A model generated the notes under the pieces. That model was not told the origin of the DNA, did not search any database, and saw nothing but the letters and a program-made list of their open reading frames with translations. Shown in pieces: positions 1 to 7,364 of a DNA stretch of 10,457 bases (its first letter is position 1; every line of letters begins with the position of its first letter). Location: NCBI GenBank assembly GCA_009929975.1, contig RZZF01000039.1, positions 1 through 10,457 of the forward strand, in the 5' to 3' direction. The stretch is from Clostridia bacterium. GTDB lineage: Bacteria > Bacillota > Clostridia > Saccharofermentanales > UBA5734. A program made the position numbers and the translations under genes.

Positions 1-926
1 GTGTTCCGTTCAGTCCGGTTGTCCAGGTTATACTAATCGTTACGATCACAACCTTCGCGACCCTTTCGGTGGTCAGCGGCCTGAACCGTGGAATCAAAAT
101 TCTCAGTGAAGCGAATATGGTGGTCAGTGGCTTGCTGCTGCTCGGAGTTCTGCTGATCGGACCTACTGTTCATATTCTATCGACTTATCTTTCCGGCATG
201 GGACTGTATCTGCGTGAGTTCTTCAGCAGCGCGCTTTACACCGGTGTTGAACCTGACGAGAAACTGTGGCAGGCCGGATGGACCGTTTTTTACTGGGCCT
301 GGTGGATTTCCTGGACGCCGTTTGTCGGAACCTTCATTGCCCGGATATCCAAAGGAAGGACGGTTCGCGAGGTCGCGATCGGAACGATTGTCCTGCCGAC
401 GATTATCATTACATCGGCCATGACGATTCTCGGCGCAACGGGAATTCACCTCAATGAACTATTTGACGGTGTGATTGAACAGGCGATTTCCCGCAATATG
501 TCCCCCTCTATTTTCGAGATGTTCAAGTATGTGACATCCAGTTCAGTACTGAGTTTCATTCTTTCAATCGTCGCGGTTGTCGCGATTGTCATTTTCTTTG
601 TCACCAGCAGTGACTCGGGCTCGCTGGTTGTCAGCAGCCTGACCAGCAGCGGCCGGGATAATCCTCCGAAAGTACAGAAAATTTTCTGGGCCGCGATGGA
701 AGGAGCCATCGCGCTGTCGGTCCTTTTGATCGGCGGTGAAAAAGCGCTGACAACCATCCAGTCCGCTGTCATCATCATGGGACTGCCGTTTTCGATCATC
801 CTGATCATGATCATGTTTTCCTTGAATAAGGAACTGCGTGAGAGTTATAAGAAATTCACCTATAACCGGACCGTTACACTCAAGCTGATGCTCGAGAAAC
901 TGGGCCGAAAGCCGAAGCTGAAGTAA
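1..926 (+). CDS. BCCT family betaine/carnitine/choline transporter, 3' part
   Basis: The gene is open from the left edge (codons in phase with base 3) to TAA at 924-926, giving about 307 residues. BCCT carriers are usually 500 or more residues, so roughly the first 200 are outside the window. The diagnostic tryptophan box is present as YWAWWISWTPFVG, with the WW-x-x-W arrangement that lines the quaternary-amine site in BetP-type carriers. It is followed by the family signature FIARISKGRTVREV and, in the next helices, FVTSSDSGSLVV. Several hydrophobic membrane helices are seen, and the protein ends in a short basic cytoplasmic tail. BCCT proteins import glycine betaine, carnitine, choline or similar trimethylammonium compounds, driven by Na+ or H+ or by exchange. 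The exact substrate cannot be read here. The EamA permease gene starts 11 bp downstream, suggesting one transcript. The promoter is not in the window. Confidence 0.95.
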   Translation, partial: VPFSPVVQVILIVTITTFATLSVVSGLNRGIKILSEANMVVSGLLLLGVLLIGPTVHILSTYLSGMGLYLREFFSSALYTGVEPDEKLWQAGWTVFYWAWWISWTPFVGTFIARISKGRTVREVAIGTIVLPTIIITSAMTILGATGIHLNELFDGVIEQAISRNMSPSIFEMFKYVTSSSVLSFILSIVAVVAIVIFFVTSSDSGSLVVSSLTSSGRDNPPKVQKIFWAAMEGAIALSVLLIGGEKALTTIQSAVIIMGLPFSIILIMIMFSLNKELRESYKKFTYNRTVTLKLMLEKLGRKPKLK

Positions 927-937
927 GGAAACCGGTT

Positions 938-1852
938 TTGAAACCGTCTTTCTGGAAGTACATTCTCTCCATGCTCCTGTTCGGACTGAACGGCATTGTC
1001 GCCAGCCGGATCGCGTTGAGCAGTTATGAGATTGTCTGGCTGCGAACCTTGTTCGGAAGCCTGTTTCTGATCGGGGTCTTTTTTCTCGGTCGAAGAACGA
1101 TGGCGTTCCGGCATCACAGAAAATCATTCATCTATCTCATTTTGTCCGGCGTCTCGATGGGGATCAGCTGGATGCTGCTATATGAGGCCTATCAATTGAT
1201 CGGAGTCAGTATCGCCTCACTGCTTTATTATTGCGGCCCGGTTATTGTCATGATCCTGTCACCAATTCTGTTTCGTGAGAGACTGACCAGGAACCGGGTG
1301 ATCAGTTTTCTGGTGGTCCTGGCAGGTGTCTATCTGATCAACGGCCAGATGCCGCAGACCCAGCAGGCCGGCAGAGGCATTCTCTTTGGTCTGCTCTCCG
1401 CGCTGATGTATTCCGGCATGGTCATCTTCAATAAAAAAGCGCATGGAATTACGGGACTGGAAAACGCTTCATTTCAGCTGCTGGTCAGCTTTCTGACGGT
1501 GACCGTCTTCATCGCTTTCAGGCATGGATTGACAATCCCGGCTGATTCGGTGAACTGGCCGGCGATCCTGACACTCGGGCTGGTCAATACGGGTGTTGGC
1601 TGCTATCTGTATTTTTCCTCAATCGGCCATCTGCCGGCCCAGACCGTCGCGATTTTCAGTTATCTGGAGCTGCTTTCCGCGGTTCTGTTTTCGGTGCTGC
1701 TGCTGCGTGAGGTGCTGCACCCGCTGCAGATTGCCGGAGCGCTTATCATGATCGGCGGAGCGGTGTTCGCCCAGATATCCGTGAACAGAAAAATTCAGTC
1801 TGATCACGAGGCACAGGCAATTATGGCTGAAAATTCGACTGACAGTATATAA
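938..1852 (+). CDS. EamA/DMT family permease
   Basis: This 304-residue protein has about ten hydrophobic helices in two homologous halves, the length and layout of drug/metabolite transporters with tandem EamA domains. The first half begins with FWKYILSMLLFGLNGIVASRIALSSYEIVWLRTL-type sequence (residues 4-38), and the second opens at about residue 145 with GRGILFGLLSALMYSG. The start is a TTG preceded by the purine-rich TAAGGAAA, which overlaps the stop of the BCCT gene; no better start exists nearby. Members export amino acids, nucleosides or other small metabolites, but the substrate cannot be inferred. The 11-bp gap to the BCCT gene suggests co-transcription. The coding end at 1852 overlaps the first codons of the open frame that leads into the next gene, and no terminator lies between them. 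Confidence 0.9.
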   Translation: MKPSFWKYILSMLLFGLNGIVASRIALSSYEIVWLRTLFGSLFLIGVFFLGRRTMAFRHHRKSFIYLILSGVSMGISWMLLYEAYQLIGVSIASLLYYCGPVIVMILSPILFRERLTRNRVISFLVVLAGVYLINGQMPQTQQAGRGILFGLLSALMYSGMVIFNKKAHGITGLENASFQLLVSFLTVTVFIAFRHGLTIPADSVNWPAILTLGLVNTGVGCYLYFSSIGHLPAQTVAIFSYLELLSAVLFSVLLLREVLHPLQIAGALIMIGGAVFAQISVNRKIQSDHEAQAIMAENSTDSI

Positions 1853-1911
1853 AATATTCAACTAAATATCCGAATAATTTCGATATCGCCTATCAAAGCG
1901 CGATTCAGTAC

Positions 1912-2667
1912 ATGCTCAAAGGTGTGGAATACAGCTGTCAGAAAGCGTCGCGGCGTGCTCTTGAGCTTTTCGAGCGCGCGCTGGAGCTGATCGGGCAGAA
2001 TAAGGATAAAAGCATCAATGAGTGGACACTGAAGAATCATATCGCTGATGTCTATGTGTTTCTTGGCAAGTACGAAGAAGCGATTGAGCGGATGAAGGAC
2101 AATAACATTGAAGGACTGAATAACGGACATATCGGGTTTACGATCGCCACAGCCCTGCATCAGCCGGAAGACGCATTGGGTTATCTGTCTGACGCGCTGA
2201 TTGATCATGTGATGAGAATTTTCCGATTGGTGACTGGCTATGCCAACGCGTATAGTGAGATGAAAGATTATGACTCAGCCATGAAGATTCTGCTGTGGAG
2301 CCGCGATCTTCTCAACGGATTGAGCCTTCCTGGTATCAATTCGTATCTGGATAAGGCAGACGCGCAGCTTCTGACCGCCTGCGCCGTCGTCGCGGCCCAG
2401 GATCAGGCGATGGATCAGGCACGCCATTATCTGATGCAGGCCGTCAGAGCAGCCCGGCGATTTGACGCACAACCGGATTATGGGTTTTCCGGTATCCGGT
2501 TTTATCACAGCAGCAAACCACACACGGCGTTTGACAGTTTCGGCAAAACGACCATGGAAGGCATCCACAGGATGATCTCGGAGCAGGAGGCAGAAAAAGA
2601 CAGTTTACTGGAGATCATGGACGATTTGACGAACAGCAAGGCCATCATAAAGGAGAGCTCATCATGA
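1912..2667 (+). CDS. TPR-containing protein, probably the C-terminal part of an HTH-TPR regulator
   Basis: The 251-residue product is almost entirely helical and shows tetratricopeptide-like repeats. The clearest are at residues 8-34 (YSCQKASRRALELFERALEL), 38-66 (HIADVYVFLGKYEEAIERM) and 107-136 (TGYANAYSEMKDYDSAMKIL), with a longer helical pair at about 146-190. No enzyme motif, signal peptide or membrane helix is visible. The ATG at 1912 has no ribosome binding site. The frame stays open upstream to a TGA at 1840-1842, and the extra residues (YPNNFDIAYQSAIQYM) look like the preceding TPR helix. The N-terminal part therefore appears to be missing. Similar Firmicute proteins carry an N-terminal HTH and use the TPR array to bind a partner or peptide; this is from memory and needs a search. 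It may be a remnant. A small coupled ORF follows immediately. Confidence 0.65.
   Translation: MLKGVEYSCQKASRRALELFERALELIGQNKDKSINEWTLKNHIADVYVFLGKYEEAIERMKDNNIEGLNNGHIGFTIATALHQPEDALGYLSDALIDHVMRIFRLVTGYANAYSEMKDYDSAMKILLWSRDLLNGLSLPGINSYLDKADAQLLTACAVVAAQDQAMDQARHYLMQAVRAARRFDAQPDYGFSGIRFYHSSKPHTAFDSFGKTTMEGIHRMISEQEAEKDSLLEIMDDLTNSKAIIKESSS
2649..2655 (+). promoter_or_regulatory. Ribosome binding site of the small coupled ORF
   Basis: AAAGGAG lies 8 bases before the ATG at 2664, inside the last codons of the TPR gene. It is much stronger than anything before the TPR gene's own ATG at 1912, and it is the main reason to regard the downstream small ORF as translated. Confidence 0.6.
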
Positions 2668-2948
2668 ATATAAAACCGAATGAATTAAATTGGCAGTCCC
2701 ACACCCTTCAAATGACACAAAATCAATCTGATCACACAATACCGTTCCTGACCGGGCACGAAGCCTGGCAATGGTATCAAGGCGAAACCTGCTGGAACTG
2801 CGAGCCACTGCGGCGCGGCCAGCGCAAACCGAACCGATGGCTCCACCGGATCCTCAACCGGCTGCGGCGGCTATGGAACGCTTCCGATCAGACTGGCCGA
2901 CACACGGATCGATATCAAACGGGAAAATCCTTTACACAAAGGGCGTGA
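2664..2948 (+). CDS. Small Trp/Arg-rich protein of unknown function, coupled to the TPR gene
   Basis: I do not recognise this 94-residue product. Its start overlaps the TPR gene's stop as ATGA (2664-2667) and is preceded by a well-spaced AAAGGAG, the pattern of translational coupling. The first 30 residues are polar and Asn/Gln-rich, without a hydrophobic signal. The middle contains six tryptophans (residues 10, 36, 38, 45, 60 and 71), a CWNC pair and an Arg-rich segment (about residues 50-70, RKPNRWLHRILNRLRRLW) that would form a basic amphipathic helix. The stop codon lies inside the left arm of the terminator, so the ORF closes the transcription unit. It could be a small partner of the TPR protein or a nucleic-acid- or membrane-binding peptide. 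It could also be a non-functional reading frame, since another frame is open over the second half. Confidence 0.45.
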   Translation: MNIKPNELNWQSHTLQMTQNQSDHTIPFLTGHEAWQWYQGETCWNCEPLRRGQRKPNRWLHRILNRLRRLWNASDQTGRHTDRYQTGKSFTQRA

Positions 2949-2978
2949 TCGCACAAAAGGCATCACGCCTTTTGTCTG
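2938..2978 (+). terminator. Intrinsic terminator after the TPR/small-ORF unit
   Basis: The 12-bp stem pairs AAAGGGCGTGAT (2938-2949) with ATCACGCCTTTT (2962-2973), with a single G-T pair and a 12-base loop. A T-rich run follows (TTTTGTCTGTT). The left arm contains the stop codon of the small ORF. It separates this unit from the tetR-type operon. Confidence 0.85.
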
Positions 2979-3014
2979 TTCAATCGTCAAGCTGCTGAAA
3001 GATCGTTTCCACCA

Positions 3015-3043
3015 TTGTGTTTCTCAGCCGACTACGTTAGTAT
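3015..3043 (+). promoter_or_regulatory. Putative promoter of the tetR-RND operon
   Basis: A -35-like TTGTGT (3015-3020) and a -10-like TAGTAT (3038-3043) are separated by exactly 17 bases. Both match sigma-A consensus only moderately. The -10 lies within the palindrome at 3036-3061, as expected for a promoter shut off by its own repressor. Confidence 0.5.
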
Positions 3044-3061
3044 GTGTAAGCACTTACTAAC
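3036..3061 (+). promoter_or_regulatory. TetR-type operator palindrome
   Basis: Outer arms GTTAGTA (3036-3042) and TACTAAC (3055-3061) are perfect reverse complements. After one mismatch the inner GTG (3044-3046) pairs with CAC (3051-3053), giving 10 of 13 matched positions across 26 bp. The site covers the proposed -10 and start region and ends just before the GGAGGTG ribosome binding site. Its length and position fit a TetR dimer or pair of dimers repressing its own operon. Confidence 0.75.
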
Positions 3062-3075
3062 ATGGAGGTGAAACA

Positions 3076-3621
3076 ATGCGTTCTCATCAAGTGAAACGGT
3101 CAAAAGAAAATCGAAGAAAACAGATACTGGAAACCGCCAAGACGGTTTTTATCGAGAAAGGCTATGCCTCGGCCACGACCGCCGGAATCGCGAAAGCGGC
3201 GAATATCGCTGAAGTGACACTTTTTCGCTATTTCTCGTCCAAACGTGAACTGTTTGAGTCAATATTTGAGCCCTTTCTGAATGATTCAATCAACAACCAG
3301 GTTGTGCTTGATGAACATCAATCGATTGAAGCGCAGGTGTATGATCTGCTGGATAGGAAAACAGCGTTCATCAGTGCTCATCAGGGAGAAATCAAATTAC
3401 TCCTTGTTGAACATGAGCGGCTCGATCTGCAGGAAAACTATATCGCGATCATGAGTGAGCATGTTAAACGCCAGCTGCTGGATCTGAAGGTACACGTGGA
3501 TGATGCCTATCACATGCGTATCCTGGTCGGCATGCTGTTATCATTTCTCTATTTCCCGGCCAAAACAAAACAAGAAAAAGATATCTTTATTAAAAATACC
3601 GTCAATCTGTTAATCGGTTGA
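3076..3621 (+). CDS. TetR/AcrR family transcriptional repressor
   Basis: This 181-residue protein has the typical TetR N-terminus. A helix-turn-helix spans about residues 14-60 and contains ILETAKTVFIEKGYASATT, then GIAKAANIAEVTLFRYFSSK and RELFESI. The rest is a helical, variable ligand-binding and dimerisation domain. Total length is close to the usual 180-200. The ATG follows GGAGGTG (3064-3070) at a 5-base spacing. The gene is first in an operon with the RND transporter, whose start lies 19 bp after this stop. A palindrome covers the shared promoter, so the protein most likely represses itself and the transporter until it binds a hydrophobic ligand, perhaps a transported substrate. The ligand itself cannot be inferred. 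Confidence 0.93.
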   Translation: MRSHQVKRSKENRRKQILETAKTVFIEKGYASATTAGIAKAANIAEVTLFRYFSSKRELFESIFEPFLNDSINNQVVLDEHQSIEAQVYDLLDRKTAFISAHQGEIKLLLVEHERLDLQENYIAIMSEHVKRQLLDLKVHVDDAYHMRILVGMLLSFLYFPAKTKQEKDIFIKNTVNLLIG

Positions 3622-3640
3622 CAAGAAGATGGAGTCAGTC

Positions 3641-6466
3641 ATGAAATCACTTTTCGGAAAAATCGGGTCTTCAATTCATAAGAATCCATTCAAACTGCTG
3701 TTTCTCTTCATACTGATCATGGTCGCCATGATCGTCGGCGCGACCAGGATCGAAATGGCGACAGGGAATGAAACCCTGGTACAAAGCGATGATCCTGTTT
3801 ATATAGCGACGGAAAAAATGGAGTCAACGTTTGGCGGGGATTCCGTTCTGGTGCTAATTGAATCGTCAGATGAAAAAAACCTGCTGACGGTTGAAAATAT
3901 GAAGCAGTTGTACACGATTGAGCAGCAGCTGGGGTATGAGGACGATATCTTTTCCATCATGAGTCCCGCAGCAATCGTCCATCAGATCAGCGACAAGCAG
4001 AAAGACCTGTTGATCGAAAATGTTGTCAGTATGAGCGACGGACTGTTGACGATGGGTGATTCACTCAGTGATATCGGCCTTAATCTACAGTCACTCGATC
4101 TGGTGGATCCCCGTGCTATGCTTGAACAGCTCGATCAGCTCAGTGGACTGACTGAAAAATTCAACCAGTTGAGCACCGGCCAGCAGCAGATGACGAACGG
4201 GTTGGGCAGTCTTGAGACAAATCTGAAACAAACCTCGACCGGACTGGCCGGCTTATCGGATCAGCTTCGGCAGATGGCGTCTTCAATGCCTGAGCAGCAG
4301 GCCGCACCGCTTCTGGCTGTCAGCGAGCAATTAAAACAGACCTCGTCCGGACTGGCGTCCATGAGCACGAACACACAACCCATGCAGGAGGCGGCGTCCA
4401 ATACATCAGACGCTCTGGACACCATTTCAGCCAATCTGGCCGATACGCTTTCCGGCATCAAGGATAGTTTTTCAACCTCATTATCACCTGACCAGCTCAA
4501 TGAAATGGCCGCCGGATTCCTGACGATGGGTGATCAGCTGAAGCAACTGTCGGCAGGGCTGGACACCATCGCTGACAAGAGCGCGATGCTGGAGGCGACG
4601 GTTGTTTCAACACAATCTGAGCTTGACCAGATCCTTTATGATGAAGACGGACATCTGAAAACCGTGTTCGACGATGTTGTCCTCAGTCCCCATCAAATGA
4701 TGATGGTCGTCAAGATGGATGGCAATCTGGATGATCAGCGGAAAGACGAACTGACATCAACAATTTCTGATGTCCTTGGCGACGCCGAATTTGAAGAGGC
4801 CGAGGTCATTGTATCGGGCAAGTCCGTTCTGGATCTTTCACTGAAAGCTGAAATGAAATCCAGCATGATGATGATGGTGGCACTGGCCGTTCTGATCATG
4901 TTCCTGGTGCTGGCGCTGATCTTCAGGGTCAAATGGAGAATGCTCAGTCTCGGCGTCATTTTTGTGTCGGTTATCGCGACACTGGGATTCATGGGTTGGG
5001 TCAGTGTTCCGGTCACCATGGTTTCAATGGCCGTTTTTCCGATTCTGATCGGATTGGGCATTGACTATTCCATCCAGTTTCATAATCGGTTTGAAGAAGA
5101 AGGCGATATCGAAACGACATCACGGCACATCGGGAAAGCCGTCTTTGTCGCGGTGGTCGCGACCATGCTCGGGTTCATCTCGCTGCTGTCATCACCGGTA
5201 CCGATGATTCAGGATTTTGGCAAGATGCTGACGATCGGCGTGTTCATCAGTTTTCTGGGCAGTTTGTTTTTACTGCTGCCGACTCTCAGAGCGGCTCAGT
5301 TTGTGCAAAGCAAAGGAAAAACCATTCGCCACCAACCGAAAACCGATTCGCAGTCCTTCATGCATCGGGCTCTGGCCAAAGGCGCCCGGGTAACGATCAA
5401 GTTCCGCTATCTCATTTTGATTGTGTTTCTGACGGTTGCGGGATTTGGCGTTTATGTCGACTCGAAGATATCCGTTGAAACGAATATCGAAACCTTTATG
5501 CCGCAGGATCTGCCGGCACTGGATGATATCCGGGATGTCCGCGGTGTGATCGAGAGCACTGATCAGATTGTTGTTTATTTTGAAGATGAAAACGTACTGA
5601 CAGAGCAGAACTATCGTTATATGCGTGATAAAGCCGATGAGCTGCTGGCAGAGAACGCGGATCAGATATCCGACGTTAAAAGCATCAGCCAACTGGTGAG
5701 CTCCGGAGCCAACTCGGAAGCGCTGGATATCGCCGAACAACTGGAGTTCATCAGTGAACTGCCTGATTCACAGCGCGGGATGTTCATCAGTTCGGATGAA
5801 CGAAAGGCGATTATCATTCTACAGATCAGGCCGCTGACTACACAGGCACTTGAGGCCCTCATTATGGATGTCAACGATGTGTTCAGCGACGCTGATATGA
5901 CGGTTTCCCTGACCGGCAAGAGCATGCTGGATGTAGAAATGGTCGGCGGTTTGACTGAAGGCCGTGTCAGGATGACATTGATCGGTATCGTTCTGGTTCT
6001 TGCCGCGCTGCTCCTCCTGTATCGCCACCCGATCAAAGCGCTGCTGCCGATTATTCCGGTCATGATGATCATTGGCATATCCAGCGCCATCATGTATGCC
6101 CTTGATGTCGATTGGACACCGATCACCGCGACACTGGGAGCGCTGGTTCTGGGCATGGGAACAGAAATGACGATTATGATGATGGAGCGCTACCTTGAAG
6201 ATCGCCAGAATGGTAAGAGTAAAATTGACGCGATCCAACAGTCAGTAGCCAAAATCGGTAAAGCCATCCTGGCGTCAGGACTCACAACCATCGGTGGCTT
6301 TTCGGTACTCCTGTTTTCGAGCTTTGCGATCCTGCAGGATTTCGGTCTGATGACGATGGTGAATATTTCCTTGGCACTGATCAGTACGTTTGTCGTTTTG
6401 CCACCGCTGCTGTACATTTTTGACGGTTTGCTGGTCAAAAATCAGACCCAACAGCAGAAAGACTGA
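3641..6466 (+). CDS. RND superfamily transporter, MMPL/HAE3 type
   Basis: This 941-residue integral membrane protein is a two-fold duplication. It has one helix at about residues 16-35, a large extracytoplasmic domain to about 405, five helices to about 548, a seventh helix near 588-607, a second extracytoplasmic domain to about 775, and five final helices. The halves match around VSGKSVLDL and LTGKSMLDV, each just before a helix. Charged membrane positions occur in GLGIDYSIQFHNRF (TM4) and GMGTEMTIMMMERY (TM10), the proton-relay regions of the family. An unusual stretch at about 120-330 is rich in Leu, Ser, Gln and Gly and probably forms coiled coil. The ATG at 3641 is preferred to 3629 because GGAG (3631-3634) sits 6 bases before it. 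HAE3-type proteins are predicted to move lipids or hydrophobic compounds without an adaptor; none is encoded nearby. Confidence 0.92.
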   Translation: MKSLFGKIGSSIHKNPFKLLFLFILIMVAMIVGATRIEMATGNETLVQSDDPVYIATEKMESTFGGDSVLVLIESSDEKNLLTVENMKQLYTIEQQLGYEDDIFSIMSPAAIVHQISDKQKDLLIENVVSMSDGLLTMGDSLSDIGLNLQSLDLVDPRAMLEQLDQLSGLTEKFNQLSTGQQQMTNGLGSLETNLKQTSTGLAGLSDQLRQMASSMPEQQAAPLLAVSEQLKQTSSGLASMSTNTQPMQEAASNTSDALDTISANLADTLSGIKDSFSTSLSPDQLNEMAAGFLTMGDQLKQLSAGLDTIADKSAMLEATVVSTQSELDQILYDEDGHLKTVFDDVVLSPHQMMMVVKMDGNLDDQRKDELTSTISDVLGDAEFEEAEVIVSGKSVLDLSLKAEMKSSMMMMVALAVLIMFLVLALIFRVKWRMLSLGVIFVSVIATLGFMGWVSVPVTMVSMAVFPILIGLGIDYSIQFHNRFEEEGDIETTSRHIGKAVFVAVVATMLGFISLLSSPVPMIQDFGKMLTIGVFISFLGSLFLLLPTLRAAQFVQSKGKTIRHQPKTDSQSFMHRALAKGARVTIKFRYLILIVFLTVAGFGVYVDSKISVETNIETFMPQDLPALDDIRDVRGVIESTDQIVVYFEDENVLTEQNYRYMRDKADELLAENADQISDVKSISQLVSSGANSEALDIAEQLEFISELPDSQRGMFISSDERKAIIILQIRPLTTQALEALIMDVNDVFSDADMTVSLTGKSMLDVEMVGGLTEGRVRMTLIGIVLVLAALLLLYRHPIKALLPIIPVMMIIGISSAIMYALDVDWTPITATLGALVLGMGTEMTIMMMERYLEDRQNGKSKIDAIQQSVAKIGKAILASGLTTIGGFSVLLFSSFAILQDFGLMTMVNISLALISTFVVLPPLLYIFDGLLVKNQTQQQKD

Positions 6467-6517
6467 AGAAGATGGATGGATTGTATTAGAATAACAGAAT
6501 GAACAAGGTCAATGATT

Positions 6518-6522
6518 GGAGG
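6518..6522 (+). promoter_or_regulatory. Ribosome binding site fixing the start of the TIM-barrel gene
   Basis: GGAGG is 8 bases before the ATG at 6531. A longer frame beginning with TTG at 6516 would place this site inside the coding region, so 6531 is the likely start. Confidence 0.8.
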
Positions 6523-6530
6523 AAACTGGT

Positions 6531-7364
6531 ATGACATACGTTCAGGGACTGCGGCGAGGAACCTCACTATCATTCAATCGAAAGATCGATCGAGAGGTAC
6601 TGCATACTATCAAGACAGCCGGGATTTCCACTGTCGAATTGTCGTTTGGATATGACGTATACATGAACCAGATCGACTTTCCGCGAAACTGGCGGATTTA
6701 TGCAGACATGGCCCGCGACGAGGGGGTTGAGCTCTGGTCGATCCATTTGCCGTTTTCCGCTCACCTCGATATCTCACATCCGGATGATGAACTGCGGTCG
6801 ATCACCTTGCACACCAACCGGCGCCTGATTGAGGCGGCCGGCCAGGCCGGCATCCAGGTGGCCGTGCTCCATCCCAGCAGTGAGCCGATCGCTAATGAGG
6901 ATCGGCCGGAACGGATGCGGCGCAGTCGTGAAGCCATCGGCTTGCTGCAGTCTGAGTGTGCTCGGGCAGGGCTCAGGCTCGCGGTTGAGAATCTGCCGCG
7001 AACCTGCCTGTGCAATCGATCGGCCGAAATGGTGGATCTGCTGCAGGGGACCGGTGCCGGAATCGTCTTCGACACCAATCATTCATTAATTGAAGATAAT
7101 GTCAGTTTTCTCGCGACGCTGGTCGACAGCGGACTGTGCATTGAATCGCTTCATATCTCGGACTACGATTTCATTGACGAGCGGCATCGGCTGCCGGGCG
7201 ACGGTCTCAATGACTGGAAGGGCCTGTTCGCGCAGCTTGAGCGAGCGGGATACACCGGGCCGCTGCTCTACGAAGTGTCTCATCAGCCGGCGGATCGTGA
7301 GCCGATTTCACTTGACCAGCTGGTCGAGAACATGCGCCGGCTCACCGCGGGGATCATTGCCTGA
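6531..7364 (+). CDS. Sugar phosphate isomerase/epimerase family TIM-barrel protein
   Basis: The 277-residue product has the length and motif order of the xylose-isomerase-like/AP endonuclease 2 TIM barrel. Strand-end residues include IHLPFSAHLD (residues 71-80), VLHPSSEP (112-119), AVENLPR with Glu153, IVFDTNH with Asp181, LHISDYD with His208, and YEVS with Glu248. The Glu-Asp-His-Glu set is the usual divalent-metal site of such isomerases and epimerases, and all four residues are present, so the enzyme is probably active. Members isomerise or epimerise ketoses, inosose or hydroxypyruvate-type substrates; the substrate here is unknown. It starts 64 bp after the RND stop with no terminator between, so read-through is possible. 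Its 3' end overlaps the convergent Crp/Fnr gene by 11 bp. Endonuclease IV is a less likely alternative given the short length. Confidence 0.85.
   Translation: MTYVQGLRRGTSLSFNRKIDREVLHTIKTAGISTVELSFGYDVYMNQIDFPRNWRIYADMARDEGVELWSIHLPFSAHLDISHPDDELRSITLHTNRRLIEAAGQAGIQVAVLHPSSEPIANEDRPERMRRSREAIGLLQSECARAGLRLAVENLPRTCLCNRSAEMVDLLQGTGAGIVFDTNHSLIEDNVSFLATLVDSGLCIESLHISDYDFIDERHRLPGDGLNDWKGLFAQLERAGYTGPLLYEVSHQPADREPISLDQLVENMRRLTAGIIA

Noticed and set aside
2664..2948. Small ORF as a secreted signalling pro-peptide of an RRNPP quorum-sensing pair with the TPR gene
   Set aside because: The gene order fits, but the N-terminus is polar and lacks any signal peptide or hydrophobic core, and 94 residues is long for a pro-peptide.
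2771..2998. 75-residue overlapping plus-strand frame
   Set aside because: It has no ribosome binding site, runs through the terminator hairpin and overlaps the better supported coupled ORF.
3629..3640. ATG 3629 as start of the RND gene
   Set aside because: It lacks a spaced ribosome binding site, while GGAG at 3631-3634 is well placed for ATG 3641.
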